Shown here: piece after piece, positions 1 through 14,800 of the stretch
Position numbering within the stretch: the stretch's first letter is position 1
Layout: each line of letters starts with the position of its first letter
DNA from: Siphonodentalium dalli
Taxonomy: Eukaryota; Mollusca; Scaphopoda; Gadilida; Siphonodentaliidae
NCBI GenBank assembly: GCA_032622095.1
Contig: CP136067.1
Coordinates: forward strand, 58,321,899 to 58,385,898
Direction: 5' to 3'
DNA: 64,000 bases
Notes under the pieces: model-generated
The model's input: the letters and a program-made list of their open reading frames with translations, nothing else
What the model was told of the DNA's origin: nothing
The model's database searches: none
Made by a program: the position numbers and the translations under genes

Positions 1-2480
1 GTAGATACCGGTAGTTCCCGAAAGACATGGAGACTGAGATGACCTCCCTTTCGGAGCTTAGAGCTATCAATGTATCAGCTGAGTACTTTGCTGGACAAGG
101 AATGTGTAACACTAGCTCATGCATACAACCAATTTCGGAACATCTGTAATAAACCATTGAATACGTGAACAAGAGGATCCTAATGAATCAGTGAACATTA
201 TGGACCATAAGCAGTCCTTCACAAATTGAAAGGTCTAAATGAAGCCCCACCGTCGCTGTCAATGTGTCTCATGTCATGGAGAAGAAGAGAAGATAATGCG
301 ACAAGAAGAAATCAGATAGACCGTTTAGAAAGGCTACGTCTAATCAACTGTCCGCTAAATTAGGCAACAAGTGATTGCAAGCCTTGAGATTCAATGAGAA
401 CCACGAAACCTATGCTCGTAATGATGCTCGCGAACTTTTCAAAGTTCAGTGCTGTATGACCAACCTGCTTCCGCATTCGATTCTCCCAAAAAGAAATGCA
501 TTTGGAGCCAGGCATTTATATGTTTCACGATTTCGAGAAGGCTTTCATTTCCCCACCTGGCGATATTCAATATGTTGAAATACCGGCTAGCTCCAAAGTT
601 AAACCCAACTGAGAAATCACAGGAAACATGCACCGTGATTGTGGCACAAGCCCAAAACCAGCCGAAACAGATGCCAGGTTGAACTATTGAAAAACAAAGA
701 CCCAGTTTTCTTTTCTCTCTATTCTTGATCTTCTGACGGACCCCTGACGGGTCGATGGTCCAAGGTACCCCTTCTGGGATGGATGGGGTGGGGTGCCCCT
801 CCGATTGCACCTTGTTCTTGAGACAACCATCGCCTGAAGTGCGAAGCCAGTGGGTGGAGCATATGATCTGGCATCCTACACCCAATGCTAGTGAATACCT
901 CGCACGAGGGGAAGCATCTGGTAAGGATCTTCTGTCCGTATGAAGAGCGTACAATGTTATTAATGTGAATCGTGAAGATAGGAAACCAGTTGCTTTCTGA
1001 AGATAGGCATATGTCTAGGATGGATTCATATAGTGACCCATTGTATCAGTACCGCTCTTCGTGATATGACTGACCCATCATCCCAAGATTATTCCTGAAG
1101 ACTATCGACACGGGTGACTCTATTCCAGCCATGACCACGACCTCGCAGGCGCCGGAGGGCACATTGAAAGAAACAATAACATCTAAAGCAAGGAGCTGAA
1201 CTCTGCTCAATCCGAGAACAATAAAACTTTTGAATACCTGGTCCGCTCCCATGTCGCCCGGTTTGCAGTCCGATGGCCTACAGCGACACTTGTCTGCATC
1301 AGAGAACCCTGAACAACTATCTGAGCTCCCTCGTGAGCGCATGGATGGGTGACCCCAAAGGAATGTCCAGAGCCTTTTTACCTCGGGGATAGAGCTACAG
1401 CTCGTCCCGATCCCGATCTCCATTAGTCCGAACAGGCGATGGGTTGTTAAGAGGGGCAGGATCCGAAGCATGCCTCCTACTAGAACGGCATCGGGGAACA
1501 AATTCTTGTGCATCTTTAATAGGATTCAAACCCGAAGGTACTGGCTGCTATTTGATCAGAAGGCGGCCAGTAACTGGAATTCCAGGCCCACAGACCTGGA
1601 GTTGGCCAACAAGGAGGAAGCATGCTTGGGAATTTCAACCCCAGCCCAAGCCCAGCAGGGACCGAAGGCATATAGGATTATCATAGGGACATGGCGAACC
1701 CCCAGCCATGCTGACCCCGAGATAGTGACTAGTAGCGATGAACAGCGCGTGATTCAAATGTTAGATGGAAGCCACAGCCGCACATGGGCACGCCAACCCG
1801 CCAACGGTCGACCCGAGGCTTGAGTAGATTGACGTCCCTTACGATAGTCCAGGGAGCGCACCAACTGTGATTAATGGGTTCGATGGGTAGCCCCAACCCG
1901 CGCCCTGTTTGAGGTAACTGTCGCCCCGAGTTGCTAAGCCAAAGGTGTCCTTGTCTCAGAGGCAGCGGTACCCTCGAAACGAGGAGAACAGCAGCTCTAG
2001 GGGAGCTACAGGGAAAGATCTTCTGTATCTGGTTCTTCTTATCTGTAGATATTACAGTGCAGGAACCATCTGGTTGTAGACGCACTGGTCCAGGTTAGTA
2101 GAGCAGAACACAGCCGTACCTGCCGAGGATACGAATTGGTGTCCCGTTCGATAGTCCAGGGAGCGCACCAACTGTGGCCAATGGGTTCGATGGGTAGCCC
2201 CAACCCGTGCCCTGTTAGGTGTGACTATCGCACCGAGCGCTAATTACGCTGATGAGGGGAACACTATATATCGACAAGTGTCAGTGTCCTGGTCTCAAAG
2301 GTTACTTCTCTTCTTTTGGGACCCTCGAAATGAGCTACGGGGGATCTGTGGTGACTCCAGTAGCGTTCTTTAATGTGCACACTCCGAGGCGTGTACACGG
2401 ATCAGCTATTAACTTGTTCGACCCTGATCGTGCATCGTACTGCACCCACGACAACATACCTGGACAAGTGTTGTAATGGG
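1..2480. other. GC-richer unresolved segment, no gene recognised
   Basis: This segment is visibly richer in G+C than the following AT-rich DNA. It has overlapping open stretches on both strands (439-954 minus, 1046-1513 minus, 1470-1823 plus), but none shows a domain or motif I recognise. It holds a direct repeat (separate entry). It may be a decayed mobile element or a neighbouring unit that I cannot identify. No function is proposed. Confidence 0.4.
1838..2240. repeat. Direct repeat of about 95 bp, two copies 310 bp apart
   Basis: Copies lie at about 1838-1935 and 2148-2240. Both carry 'gatagtccagggagcgcacc', then 'aatgggttcgatgggtagcc', and end near 'cgccccgag' or 'cgcaccgag'. They are well over 80% identical by eye. 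The DNA between them is not obviously repeated. Confidence 0.8.
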
Positions 2481-5400
2481 GGGAAGTTGGCATTTTGCAT
2501 TCTGATCTGTATTCAGTGATCTTGAATGAGACTTTTCAGCCTGACAAGCTTGGTATCTGACCGAGTTCTGACAATTGCTAACAATCTGTTATTTTTATGT
2601 TGATAATGATAAGCACCTATCGATTGTTTTGCACGAAATCAATATTGTAAACAAATATTGTTAAGTTGAAACAATGAAAAAATTATTAACAAGTGTCAAT
2701 TTACACTCTAGTATACATAAAGCTTGTAGCGACGAAGCCGTCAGAAGCCGAAAGTAAGTCACCTAATTTTGTGATACCTTATCGCACAGGCCAGAGCACG
2801 TGTCGCCTTCGCTTTGACCACGGAATACATTCACATGTATGCAATAGATTCTTGCAATAAAGATGAGCGTCTTTAGTCATATATCATTCTGTCTTTTGGC
2901 GACTATAATATACCAAATTTTTTAGACAGATGCCATTTTGAATTTGTTAAAAATATGGAAAACGAAATGACTTAAAACGAAAAGAGTTTTCACACAAAGC
3001 CGGGATATATTGCATATCCTTACAATCCGCTTTCGTAATACTGTTACTAACCAAGCGTCGCACGTGGTAATTTTTTTTTTCTTCGACCACAGAAAATCGC
3101 ACATGTGTGCAATCGATTCGTGCTATAAAGATTTTTAGCGTCTTTAGTCATATCCAAATGTGCATCTATTATTGAATAATTTATTCGTCCGTTCCACGAC
3201 AAATAGTATAAAAGACGCATTCGTTGAATTATGAACGTTCTCGATCGTTTAAAACATGGACGCTAATCGCTATAGCAACGCAAGTCAATTGCACAATTCA
3301 ACATAATAATTAACAAAAAACTGTCAATTTATCTTCGATGTGGTTCCTTCCGTTAACAAGGGAAAAGTGAGAATAACGATCTGGCGTCGAGTTTAAATGG
3401 ACATTGGGAGATGACGTCATCAGAGGTTACCGGTCAGGAAACAGGATAAAATGACCACAGAATTTTCGTTCCGTTTTCAACACGGGTTTGTTAACCCTTC
3501 CTTGTTAATATTGGGGATATACCATATAGTTCAGTGGGCAAGATACCTTTGACGGAGATACAAATTACGAATACTAACAAAATGAAAAAGTTTCCATGTG
3601 GATGTGAGAAATATTAATTAGCTATCGGGTCGGACGACAAATAAATTTTAGTCGATAAACTCGCAATTCAGAAAAATACTCCCTTTAGAAACACGTCCAG
3701 TCGACAGCGAGGAGGAATAAAAACTGGCTAAATAATTAGAATGCGGGATTTACCTGGGCGTATTCATGCGTGACTAATCTGAGCACGGGTGTGAGCGGAG
3801 TCGGGACAGCAATAAAATTTTAACCCTCCTGATTGACACAAGGCCGGAGATTTAATCCATATAGTTCAGTTGAAGGGCTTCCTTGGCGGAAAAATTTATG
3901 TTGACGAATAAAAATATTAGCATTTCCAAAGAAGCAAAAAAGACTAATTCTAGAACGAAAAACATGAAGAAAACCACTGACCAATTTTCTGAATGTCCAT
4001 ATGGTAGTGAACATCAATACAAAATTTTATTTGGATCTGAAAACCCATGGCTGAGATAACTGCTTGGATCGACAGATGGATGGAGGATAATGGGGGTAAA
4101 ATTATATGCTAATTCTTTTAACCTGTATATCCACTCAAATGAAAGTTCAAGTGACTCAAATATATATGGTATCAAACTGTTTCTGAATAGGACTCACTGC
4201 ACTGGAATGTAAGACACAACATTAGGCAATTAAAAGCTGATATGGTGTGGTTTCCTCTGGTTCAACCAAGTGTTCTATCTGATGAATACCTTTAATCTGT
4301 CTCAATTGTTCCTCTTCTTCTATCATGCGTCTTCTTGCTTCAAGGGACTGATCAGGACTGGAATATCAAAGAATCGTAATCATATACAACAAGATGTACA
4401 GGCCTTAAAATCCATCAGATTTTGCGAGAATCAAAACATAGCGTTTCTACAGGGAAGTAAGACTTTTTACGAGAATTAAAATGATTTGAAGGCCTGATGT
4501 ACAAAGCACATGATATTACACATTGAAATCCAGGAGCTATACCCACCAAATCATGTCCAGTGCTTTGTTTTGGTTGATCATCCATACATATCAATGACAA
4601 TACATGTACAATTATTGTCTTATAGGATTGGACATTGTGAAAGTGGGATTGTTTAAACTTCCCAAAATTTGGACAAATAGCAACATTGCCTGACAAGCTT
4701 ATTTAAAGACGAACTGAAAAGTAAGTTAGTTTCTTCAGTTTTCTGACTATGTGCATCTATTTAGGTTCACAAGAAAAAGCAATGCAAAAATCACTTCGAA
4801 ATATACCCAGCCATTATCTTTAAATTGACTGCGAAAATGTCACCAGAGTTTTCTTTTGGTTTCACAATGGTCGATGGAAGGGCATGTGACTTAAAGTTAT
4901 CGCAGTAAGGAATTTCTTTTAACACAACTTTGTTTAGTATCAATCTCAGGTAAACCGATGGCATTTATATACATGCGGCAAAATGTTTATCGGGATAGGA
5001 TGTATATAGTATCGAAATTTTTAATGTGAAATAAACACAGATGCATCAGGGATGCATGCTTCAAACCTTATTTGGCAATTAAGAAATCACAGTTAAACAA
5101 ATAATAAGGTTTATTTTATGATTTCAGTTAATTTTTAAGGCAGATTGCCGATCCCCTAGAATCTAAAAACGTTGTTAGAAGATAATGACCATGTAAAACA
5201 ATTAGACCCCATTGGATACATCAAAAGCATAGCTTCACTGCAGATAAACACACAACAGAATAAATGGCACCTTTGTGAAGAAACAATAATTAACAACAAA
5301 TCAAATGATGAAAGAATAACAGTTACTGGTTTAACATGATATCTTCCCCCTGATTATGTCTCCCTCCCACCTGCATATCTTCATCCTCCTCTGCCACTCA

Positions 5401-5765
5401 TGATAAAACAATAGGTCTTTTGATACTATTTTGTCCTGAAATGCTGTATAAATTGATCATGTGGGCTTTTGCTGGGTGAGTTGGGGTGGGTGTGGTCGAC
5501 AAGGTTGACTTAAACAAATTTATTACCAGCAACTGGGTTTCAAATATGATAGCAAAAACAGTCCCCAGATTGGGGAGTTTGGAGTGGAAAAGCATAGATC
5601 AATGACTGCTGATAACTCTGCAATAACAAATAGCTTTTCACATCTCTTCACATACTGATGATGCAATACTATAGTATAATAATATATAGTAAAATAAATA
5701 TCGAGTTGCACAACATTTGTGATGAATCGTTACAGCCCTAATCACCAGGTAAACCTGTAATATAC
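2481..5765. other. AT-rich noncoding stretch 3' of the last recognised harmonin exon
   Basis: No exon, RNA gene or complete transposon could be supported. A diverged direct repeat lies at about 2803-2887 and 3058-3152 (shared 'agcgtctttagtcatat'). Two 'ccatatagttcagt' segments at about 3520 and 3860 are also related. A possible tiny exon at 5363-5386 on the minus strand is too weak to call. Confidence 0.5.
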
Positions 5766-5887
5766 CTCATGCTGTGGACAGTTACAGTCGTTTCTGTGAC
5801 ATCAGTTTGTGGTCCTTCTAGAACAGGTGGCAATGGAGCCTGTCCCTTCTTTTGTTCTTTCTTCCTTGATTGAACAAGTCGCAGACC
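5766..5887 (-). CDS. USH1C-like: Harmonin-like exon 12, charged linker
   Basis: 122 nt encoding [20 protein letters not shown], a Pro/Glu stretch and [10 protein letters not shown]. The first residues continue PDZ2 (AAG.. as in vertebrates). The rest does not resemble the vertebrate coiled coil closely. Donor is GTATAT at 5765; an alternative donor GTTTAC lies 11 nt further. If neither is used, the frame runs to a stop at 5738-5740 (…[10 protein letters not shown]), a possible short-isoform end. Confidence 0.75.
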
Positions 5888-8800
5888 CTGTTGGAATGAA
5901 AGGTGGTAATCAAAAATAAAATGGTTCGCATTTACAAAAGTGAAATTCTCCATCAATCAATTTTGAAAATGTTCTGAAGAATAATAATAGATAGTTTTCA
6001 TACAGTGCTTCACTCCCCTGAGCCGAATCTAATGCATGTTGTAATTTTACAAACATTGCTCAGTAATTAGTGTAAATTTAGTCTTCACTCATTGAGGGAA
6101 ACATTTTTGGTGGGGAACCAAAACTACCCATAGATTAAAGATGCCCAGTCTCTTTCAGATCAGACAACAGTTCCAACAATAACGATAAAAATTTCTATGA
6201 AATTCTGTTTGAAATTCATCAATGATTATAACACAGTTTTACATTTTGCGTGTCAATCATCATATACTTTACAACTGACGACATAAGGAAGGTATGATTT
6301 CGGGGGTATTATTGCATATTGGCAGCATGGTAAAACTAATTAAACTTTTTCTGTAGATGCCTTGTAACCTAGCAACCATAAGCTGCTCCCACTAATGAAT
6401 ATGTGTGGAAAGCTTCATTATTATCTTTTATCCTGATAACTGGCCTCTCTGACTAAATAATATTATGTTATACCTTTGATCAATACAGGGAGCTCAGAGA
6501 TTGCTTTTAGGCCATGCAAAGTCAATTTCCTATTTCTCAGGCCAAAACATTTTGAAAAGCATGCAGTCTTTAATTAATTTGTTTAATTTCAAGGACACAT
6601 TCTTCCTCTGCATTGGCTAGCTTTGAGTTTAATTTCAGTTGCCCATGGCCATTATTACCCAAACAGATGTGCATAACAGTTAATTCATAGATAATAGATT
6701 CAATGTGATAAAGTAAGATTGATACATTTGTTACTGGGTTTGCAGACACAATACATCAGATGTTTAAAGGCCCATATAATTTTCAGTCACCAATTATTTT
6801 TATATAGTGCCTTGATATATGGTTTTAATAACAATCTATGCCATAAAATATGATTAAAATAATATAATTCATCACCATTTGAAAGGTCTGTGTCTCAGAA
6901 GATGCCAATAGGGAAATAGAAAATAGCTGAAATCATAGAAAGATTTCCCCCGTTATGACTCCCAGAATGCAACAGAATTCAAACTAAAAATGTATTTTCA
7001 ATGGAAAGGGAATAACTCTATATCTTAAGATATAGAGTTATTCCCCTCCATTGAAAATAATGAAACTTGAGCACAGATCACAAAAGTCGGCATCTTAACA
7101 AAAACAACATGTTCACAGTTCATTTCACCGGATAAGAAGCTTCCTCTATCAAATGGTATATATTATGGCATATATTTTATATAAAATTATCAGGGGTTCG
7201 AAAATTAAGTGGGCCTTTAATAAATGTTGGAACATAGAACTTTAGAATAGAATAAGGAAACGGGTCTTGCATGAAAAAACATAGCACAATTATTTTGTAC
7301 TGATAAAAACTTTCCCCCCCCAACCGATTGATTGTGAATAGAAGGATTGTACACGTAGGGTTTCGGGACCATGCACGCAGTCCTGAGAAATGGGAATTTG
7401 ACTCTCATTGGCCTAATCACCTCAGTTGGTTGCAGATCTTTATATGACATGTAGTTGTTCCTATACAGTACATTGTATTTGCATATATCCTTGCCAGGCA
7501 TGAACATCACTCTTGAAGGAATATATGTGTTAGTAAGACTAAAGTAGTACTTACTGCTGCTTTCCTAACCACCAGGTTCAAATGTTTCGATGCTTGCAGG
7601 AAAAACACAGCCTGAAGGTGAAGAATTAATTAAGACATGATTATTGAAGTGATTACTAACTCCCGTCCACTAGATGTTAGTTGTAATTGTCAGATAAATA
7701 TAAATTGTTTTAGTTTGCATCAAAGTTTGAACAGAATATTAACCTCTTGGGGGCAAAGACGGACATAAAACTGCACATTGTGTGCTATATACTATATACT
7801 TCAGCACACTAGCAGTAGGCCATTATACAGAACTGGAATTCATAGAATGGTGCATCGGAATAACTGTATCTCGAAGTTTCAAACAATGTATGATTTTCCT
7901 CAATTGTGAACGATAAAGCTTTTCAACTGAGTCAGTTTTGTTGTTCTTGTGATATTCCCATTATATTTTTCCACTGGAAAATGGCAATAACATCAACAGC
8001 CCAGCACACAAATTCATAACGTCATTTAGCAGCGAAGAGGTTAACATTCAAGGTCATCATTTCAAATTTGAATTATTTCAATTATCAAATTAAGGACATC
8101 CTAACCCTTTGACAATACATTAAATTACTACGATTGAATAATAGTAACACGGCTTCTAATTCATGCATGCATGCATCAGTGTCACATGATAGTCACATGA
8201 TAGTACAATCTAAACATTGTCAGAATTGTTTTCCTTCATAGAAGTTCCGTCATTGGATTCCAAACTCGCATAGAATTCAACCAATTGCTCATGTCCATCT
8301 TATTGATATGAGTATTACTGCACTATATACCTAACTATATATAATTAGTGAGGCCAGTTCCAGCCGATGTGAGATCAAAGAAGCATTGGTAGTGATGGGT
8401 CTTCTGGTGTCATGTCATCAGTTTGATTTATTATGTCCAATATACTCTGGAATCCAGGTTCTGAATACCGCATGCATAATGACATTATGGGGCAACGTAG
8501 TCCACTAACTTATTACAACATAATGTGAAGTAATAGATGGAGTCAGTAACAGCTCCTCACATGCCATGTTGATTCTGGTTAGAACATTATCATGAACCAA
8601 AGGAAATGCGGAAATGAAGGAAGTTGAATCATCATGCATAACTATGGAGGTGGACATGGTTCACTATATAAATAATAATGGCATCTTTCAGATCATATTA
8701 CATAGGCCAATCCATCTATATCCTAATGCCTCAAACTGTTCTAATTCTGTTCGAATAGGATCTATCAGATCAGTCTGGCTATATCCCATAAATTGTATAT

Positions 8801-11800
8801 ATCATGCTGCATTCATGCATGATGATAATCTACCCCAACCAAGGGGCATATACAGATTAACTTCAGTAGAAATCTAAATGGTCTGTAACTATTACGGATG
8901 TAAAAGTTCACATAGTGTACTATATGAACTGTAGTGAAGCGAAGAGATTAAATAATCTTGGTATCTTTAGAATACTATTGGTGGGTAGTGGTATTTCCAC
9001 CATTATGAATTTTTGTTTTCTTCATTTTCACACCTCAACTCCGTGTAAAGAAACAATAATATATTCTATGATTTCCAGAATATAATCTGAGATGTTCCGC
9101 GTAAAGACGCCTCATCACTTACCTCCTTATGTGCGACATTGAGAAAGCTCCTATCATTGACCTCAATAAGCTGATCACCAACCTCTAACCCGACTTCTTC
9201 AGCAACACTGCCCGGTTTAACGTACTCTATGAAGATACCATTGTAGTATGATGGACCACTAACTATGCTGTGGAGGAGAAGAACTGGATATCATGAACAG
9301 TGTGTAATGGACTAGAAAATCGTTGGGCCATTCTCAATATTTTTTGGGTCATTTGAAAATGTCAAGAGCCATTTATATTTTGGGAAATCAAAACTAAGTA
9401 ACACTAAAAATAATTGGGTGTATAAATATATTGTATTTTAACTGAATCTAACATGAATTTATGATATTGGATATTTATTGCGGTTGGATAATTTTTTTTA
9501 TTTATAAAAATCTAACTTGCAAGCGAAAATTTAAATAATAAAGGTCTCTTATAATTGATGACCGAAATTGAAATTGCTCAATATATTGTGATAGTTATTA
9601 GTAGAAATAAAGTTATGATCTGGAAACAAAAAGTAAACGGAGCGATATAATACATAATACATGTAATTTTTTTTTTAATTATTGAGCCTTTAGCATAGGT
9701 ACATTCACATTTATTCCATTTCCACATCATTTTTTTTTATCATATTGGAAGAACCATTATCACAAAGGTAATCAGTACGTGATTTCTATCATTTTGAGTG
9801 TCTGATCCAAGAAAAAAAACTTTATTTTGAAAGAAATCTCTTAGAAATTGGTTATCTATAGAAATTTGGAATAATCATATGCTTATAGTTTCAAGCACTT
9901 TCTACTCACCCACATCCTAGTCCTGTTTTGCCAGTTCTGTTGACGAAGATCCTCACCTCCTGGCCATCCTCTGTTTTTGTATTATCAGCACCATCTAAGA
10001 TTTGTTGCTGAAATAGACAAGTGGGAGTTGTAAAAATCACTGCAATAATAATGGAAAATTTTTGTTGCACAAAGGATTGTTATGGAATCAAAACTCAAAT
10101 ATCTGTATGACAATATGTTAATTTTTTTTATCAGAGTCAAGCTGGCACCGCATCAAGACCACATTCTTTTATCCACGCCAGCTTAGGATCAGGCCTTCAA
10201 ATATGGTGCCGGGCATTTGCAGAATGAAGTCCCCAGAGGGTGAATTAGTGACGCTACCCCACAAAACAGGCTAGCTTCACCAAATTTATCCTCTGGGAAC
10301 CACATACTGCAGGCCTCATCTGCTATGGGAGACCTGGACACAGATTTAAGTTCCCAAATGATGAAAATGGTGATGTGCACCCATATGCATTGTGTTGTCT
10401 ATCAATTTGGGGATATAGAGAAACTAAACTAAAAAAGAAACATTCTAAAAAAACTAAACAACTTGTTAATTCGAAAAAAAAATAATACTTTCCAGTAGAT
10501 GAGGCCTAAGCAGAATGAGGTCCCCAGAAGGTTAATTTAGTGATGCTAGCCCACTATGCAGGGTAGCGTCATTAAATTCATCCTCTGGGGACCTCTTTCT
10601 GCAAATGTCCAGCACAATATTTAAAGGCCTGCAGCTTAGGATATTGTCTGTACAACTGGCAGATGCTGGCACATTCAGACAACTGCTGTGTTGGTCCATT
10701 GCGCTGGTCCGTTGAGATGACACAATCCATTGTCTGAATTGAACTGTTCACATGGTTGCGTTGTGTTATAATGCAGATCTGCCGATTGCAGCTGAAAAGT
10801 TCAATATTTGAATAAATGCAATATCGAAAAATCAATCTATCAGTTATGATTGAATTCTACGATAATGCAAACCTGTCAAATCCTAAATCTATATTGACAT
10901 AATGGTCAATGCCAGTCAATTTCCGTCGCTTCGCAAACAGCCGCCATCTTTTATCGATTGAAAACAAGAAATGTCATGATGCATGTTCTTAATTACCATA
11001 CAAGGTAAGTGTTGCAGCTTGCGTTGCACTGAAAATAGAATCTCTCCATTGTGTGTGTTAACCCTTTCTTTACTGAATGGATTCTCCCACTCAGTTATAA
11101 AAGTATACATCTGAACAGTCTATTATTCATCTGAGGGAAATATAAGCAGCCGACAGATAACAGAAAGTGCAGAAAAATCCTATTCCTTTGTGCGAAATGT
11201 TTAGATAATAAGTTCAACATGGTCGTTTGTTGAACTTATTATCTGAATATTTCCTAAGGGATAACTACTCATCAATGATTATTTAGTGTAGACAGGGTTA
11301 ATAGATACAACATAATGGATGCATCGCAGCCATCTACTTTTGACGTCATATCCGCATGGGCAACCACTTAGCCAATTGCACTGAAATTTGGTACGTCGTG
11401 TATTTTGGCCCCCGGGTAACAAGGGCTGGGTCACGACCCCCACAACATCGCGTATTGACATTACAACGTCATATCCGCACGGGCATTGCGGTTTTCATTA
11501 ACTACTGGGTGGATATCATTGAATTTGGCGTGGTCATGTATAAAATTTCGGACCTCTGGGTAACATGGGCTGGTTCACGACTCCGCCCGACATCCCCTTC
11601 GAATATGGGTGCCATCGGACTATTTTTATTTGCCTTTTGTTATTGCAAATCATAAAGTTAGCCAACGTTTTCTGAGCAACGCTGTGTATGCATCCGCTAG
11701 TCACTTATAATAGTATACATTGGAAGGGCCTATTATTCATCTGGATGGAAGTCCAGGAAAAATGTCCAAGAAAAATGAGCAGACAACAGACATACAAAAA

Positions 11801-14800
11801 GATAATATGAAAGTGTCAATGACACTGTAGCTCAACTTAGGTAGGGGAATAATTTAATGGTTGACAGTAAATGGAGGAATAGGAAAGGTGCTAATTGAAA
11901 TGTCTAAGTAAGACTAGATGTACATGTCAATATCAACATTCATGACAGGTTTCATAATGATCGGATCAGGGATGTGGTGATTATGGTGTGCCAAAGGATT
12001 TAGTGATGCAAAGAGTAAATTCTAAAATGGCCACCGGCAGCCATGTTTTTTTCTCCGAATTACCCCAAAATGACCTGTTCCCATCTACAGCCTTTACAAA
12101 TCTCATAATGATCTGATCAAAGGTACGACCTGAAGCCTGTGCCAAAGGATTTAGTCATGCAAAGAGTAAAATCCAAGATGACTGCTGGCGGCCACGTTTT
12201 TCGGCTGAACGACCCCAAAATGACTCGTATCCCATCTACATGTCATTGTTAACATCCATGACAAATTTCATGATGATCAGACGAACAGTACGACCTGTAG
12301 CCAGCGGCCATTTTTTTTTGGACGAATGACCACAAAATGACTCGTTCCCATCTACATGTCAATATCAACATTCTTGACAAATTTCATAAAGATCAGACCA
12401 AAGGTACGACCTGTAGCCAGCGCCAAAGGATTTAGTCATGCAAAGAGTAAAATCCAAGATGGCTGCTGACGACCATGTTTTTTGGCCAAACGACCCCAAA
12501 ATGACTCGTTCCCATCTACATGTCAATATTAACATCCATGACAAATTTCATGATGATCAGACGAACAGTACGACCTGTAGCCAGCGGCCATGTTTTTTGG
12601 ACGAATGACCTCAAAATCACTCGTTCCCATCTACATGTCATTGTTAACATCCATGACAAATTTCATGAAGTTCCGACCAAAGCTACGACCTGTAGCCCAC
12701 GCCAAAGAATTTAGTCATGCAAAGAGTAAAATCCAAGATGGCTGCTGACGGCCATGTTTTTGGCCGAACGACCCCAAAATGACTCGTTCCCATCTACATG
12801 TCAATATTAACATCCATGACAAATTTCATGGTGATCAGACGAACAGTACGACCTGTAGCCCGCGCCAATGGATTGAATTTTGAAATCCAAGATGGCCACC
12901 AGTGGCCATGTTTTTTGGCCAAATGACCCCAAAATGACTCGTTCCCTTCTACATGTCAATGTCAACATTCATGACAAATATCATAAAGATCAGATCAAAG
13001 GTATGACCTGTAGCCCGCGCCAAAGGATTTAGTCATGCAAAGAGTAAAATCCAAGATGGCTGCTGGCGGCCATGTTTTTCAGACGAATGACCCCAAAATC
13101 ACTCGTTCCCATCTATATGTCATTGTTAAAATCCATGACAAATTTCATGATGATCAGACGAACAGTATGACCTGTAGCCCGTGCCAATGGATTGAATTTT
13201 GAAATCCAAGATGGCCGCCAGCAGCCATGTTTTTTGGCCAAATGACCCCAAAATGAATCGTTCCCTTCTACATGTCAATGTCAACATTCATGACAAATTT
13301 CATAAAGATCAGATCAAAGGTATGACCTGTAGCCCGCGCCAAAGAATTTAGTCATGCAAAGAGTAAAATCCAAGATGGCTGCTGGCGGCCATGTTTTTCA
13401 GACGAATGACCCCAAAATCACTCGTTCCCATCTAAATGTCATTGTTAACATCCATGACAAATTTCATGAAGTTCCGACCAAAACTACGACCTGTAGCCCG
13501 CGCCAAAGGATTTAGTCATGCAAAGAGTAAAATCCAAGATGGCTGCTGACGGCCATGTTTTTTGGCCGAACGACCCCAAAATCACTCGTTCCCATCTACA
13601 TGTTAATATTAACATCCATGACAAATTTCATGATGATCAGACGAACAGTATGACCTGTAGCCCGTGCCAATGGATTGAATTTTGAAATCCAAGATGGCCG
13701 CCAGCAGCCATGTTTTTTGGCCAAATGACCCTAAAATGAATCGTTCCCTTCTACATGTCAATGTCAACATTCATGACAAATTTCATAAAGATCAGATCAA
13801 AGGTATGACCTGTAGCCCGCGCCAAAGAATTTAGTCATGCAAAGAGTAAAATCCAAGATGGCTGCTGGCGGCCATGTTTTTCAGACGAATGACCCTAAAA
13901 TCACTCGTTCCCATCTACATGTCATTGTTAACATCCATGACAAATTTCATGAAGTTCCGACCAAAACTACGACCTGTAGCCCGCGCCAAAGGATTTAGTC
14001 ATGCAAAGAGTAAAATCCAAGATGGCTGCTGACGGCCATGTTTTTTGGCCGAACGACCCCAAAATCACTCGTTCCCATCTACATGTCAATATTAACATCC
14101 ATGACAAATTTCATGATGATCAGACGAACAGTACGACCTGTAACCTGCGCCAATGGATTGAATTTTGAAATCCAAGATGGCCATCAGCGGCCATGTTTTT
14201 TGGCCAAATGACCCCAAAATTACTCGTTCCCATATACATGTCAATGTCAACATTCATGACAAATTTCATAAAGGTCAGACCAAAGGTACGACCTGTAGCC
14301 CGCGCCAAAGGAAATTGTTGACGGACACACACACACACGGACGACGGACGCCAAACCATGGCAATAGCTCAAAGTTACAAAGTAAGTTAAGCTAATAAGT
14401 GCATAAGGATTCATAATCTTTGGTGGGAAATGTTCAGATAACAAGTTCAACAAACGACCTGCTAATTTTTCATGGACTTTCCTGATTAATAATAGGCCCT
14501 TCCAATGGATATTTTCATAAGTAATGGGTTAATAGAATATACCTATGGTCATTTGTTGAACTTATTATCTGAACATTTCTTAAGGGAACTACTTGTCAAT
14601 GAGTATTTAGTATAGGAAGGGTTAAATTGATGACACAACTAAAGATACACAAATAAAATATAATAGTCTTGTATTTCATCAGCTACTGCAGAGGTTAAAT
14701 TGGAAAATGTCACATTTCATACTTGATCAACAGACTACAATTTTGTACCAGTCATGGGAAATACCAGCGTACCAGTTCCCATCTATGGTATTTTTATTTT

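Noticed and set aside
439-954. 171-codon minus-strand frame
   Set aside because: No recognisable motif, overlaps frames on the other strand, and lies in GC-richer DNA where long random frames are more likely.
1046-1513. 155-codon minus-strand frame
   Set aside because: Same reason; no domain, no splice context and no conserved pattern.
5363-5386. Possible small acidic exon (VAEEDEDMQ) after exon 12
   Set aside because: Only fits with the alternative exon-12 donor. The acceptor lacks a good pyrimidine tract and there is no homology support.
8165-8205. 'catgcatgcatgcatc' and doubled 'acatgatagtc' as a possible array
   Set aside because: Too short; simple local duplication.
11356-11655. 99-codon plus-strand frame
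   Set aside because: It lies across a two-copy direct repeat and has no domain; base composition explains it.
14120-14453. Overlapping frames of 68-79 codons on both strands at the array end
   Set aside because: They are made of the 160-bp tandem units and the AC microsatellite, not protein-coding sequence.
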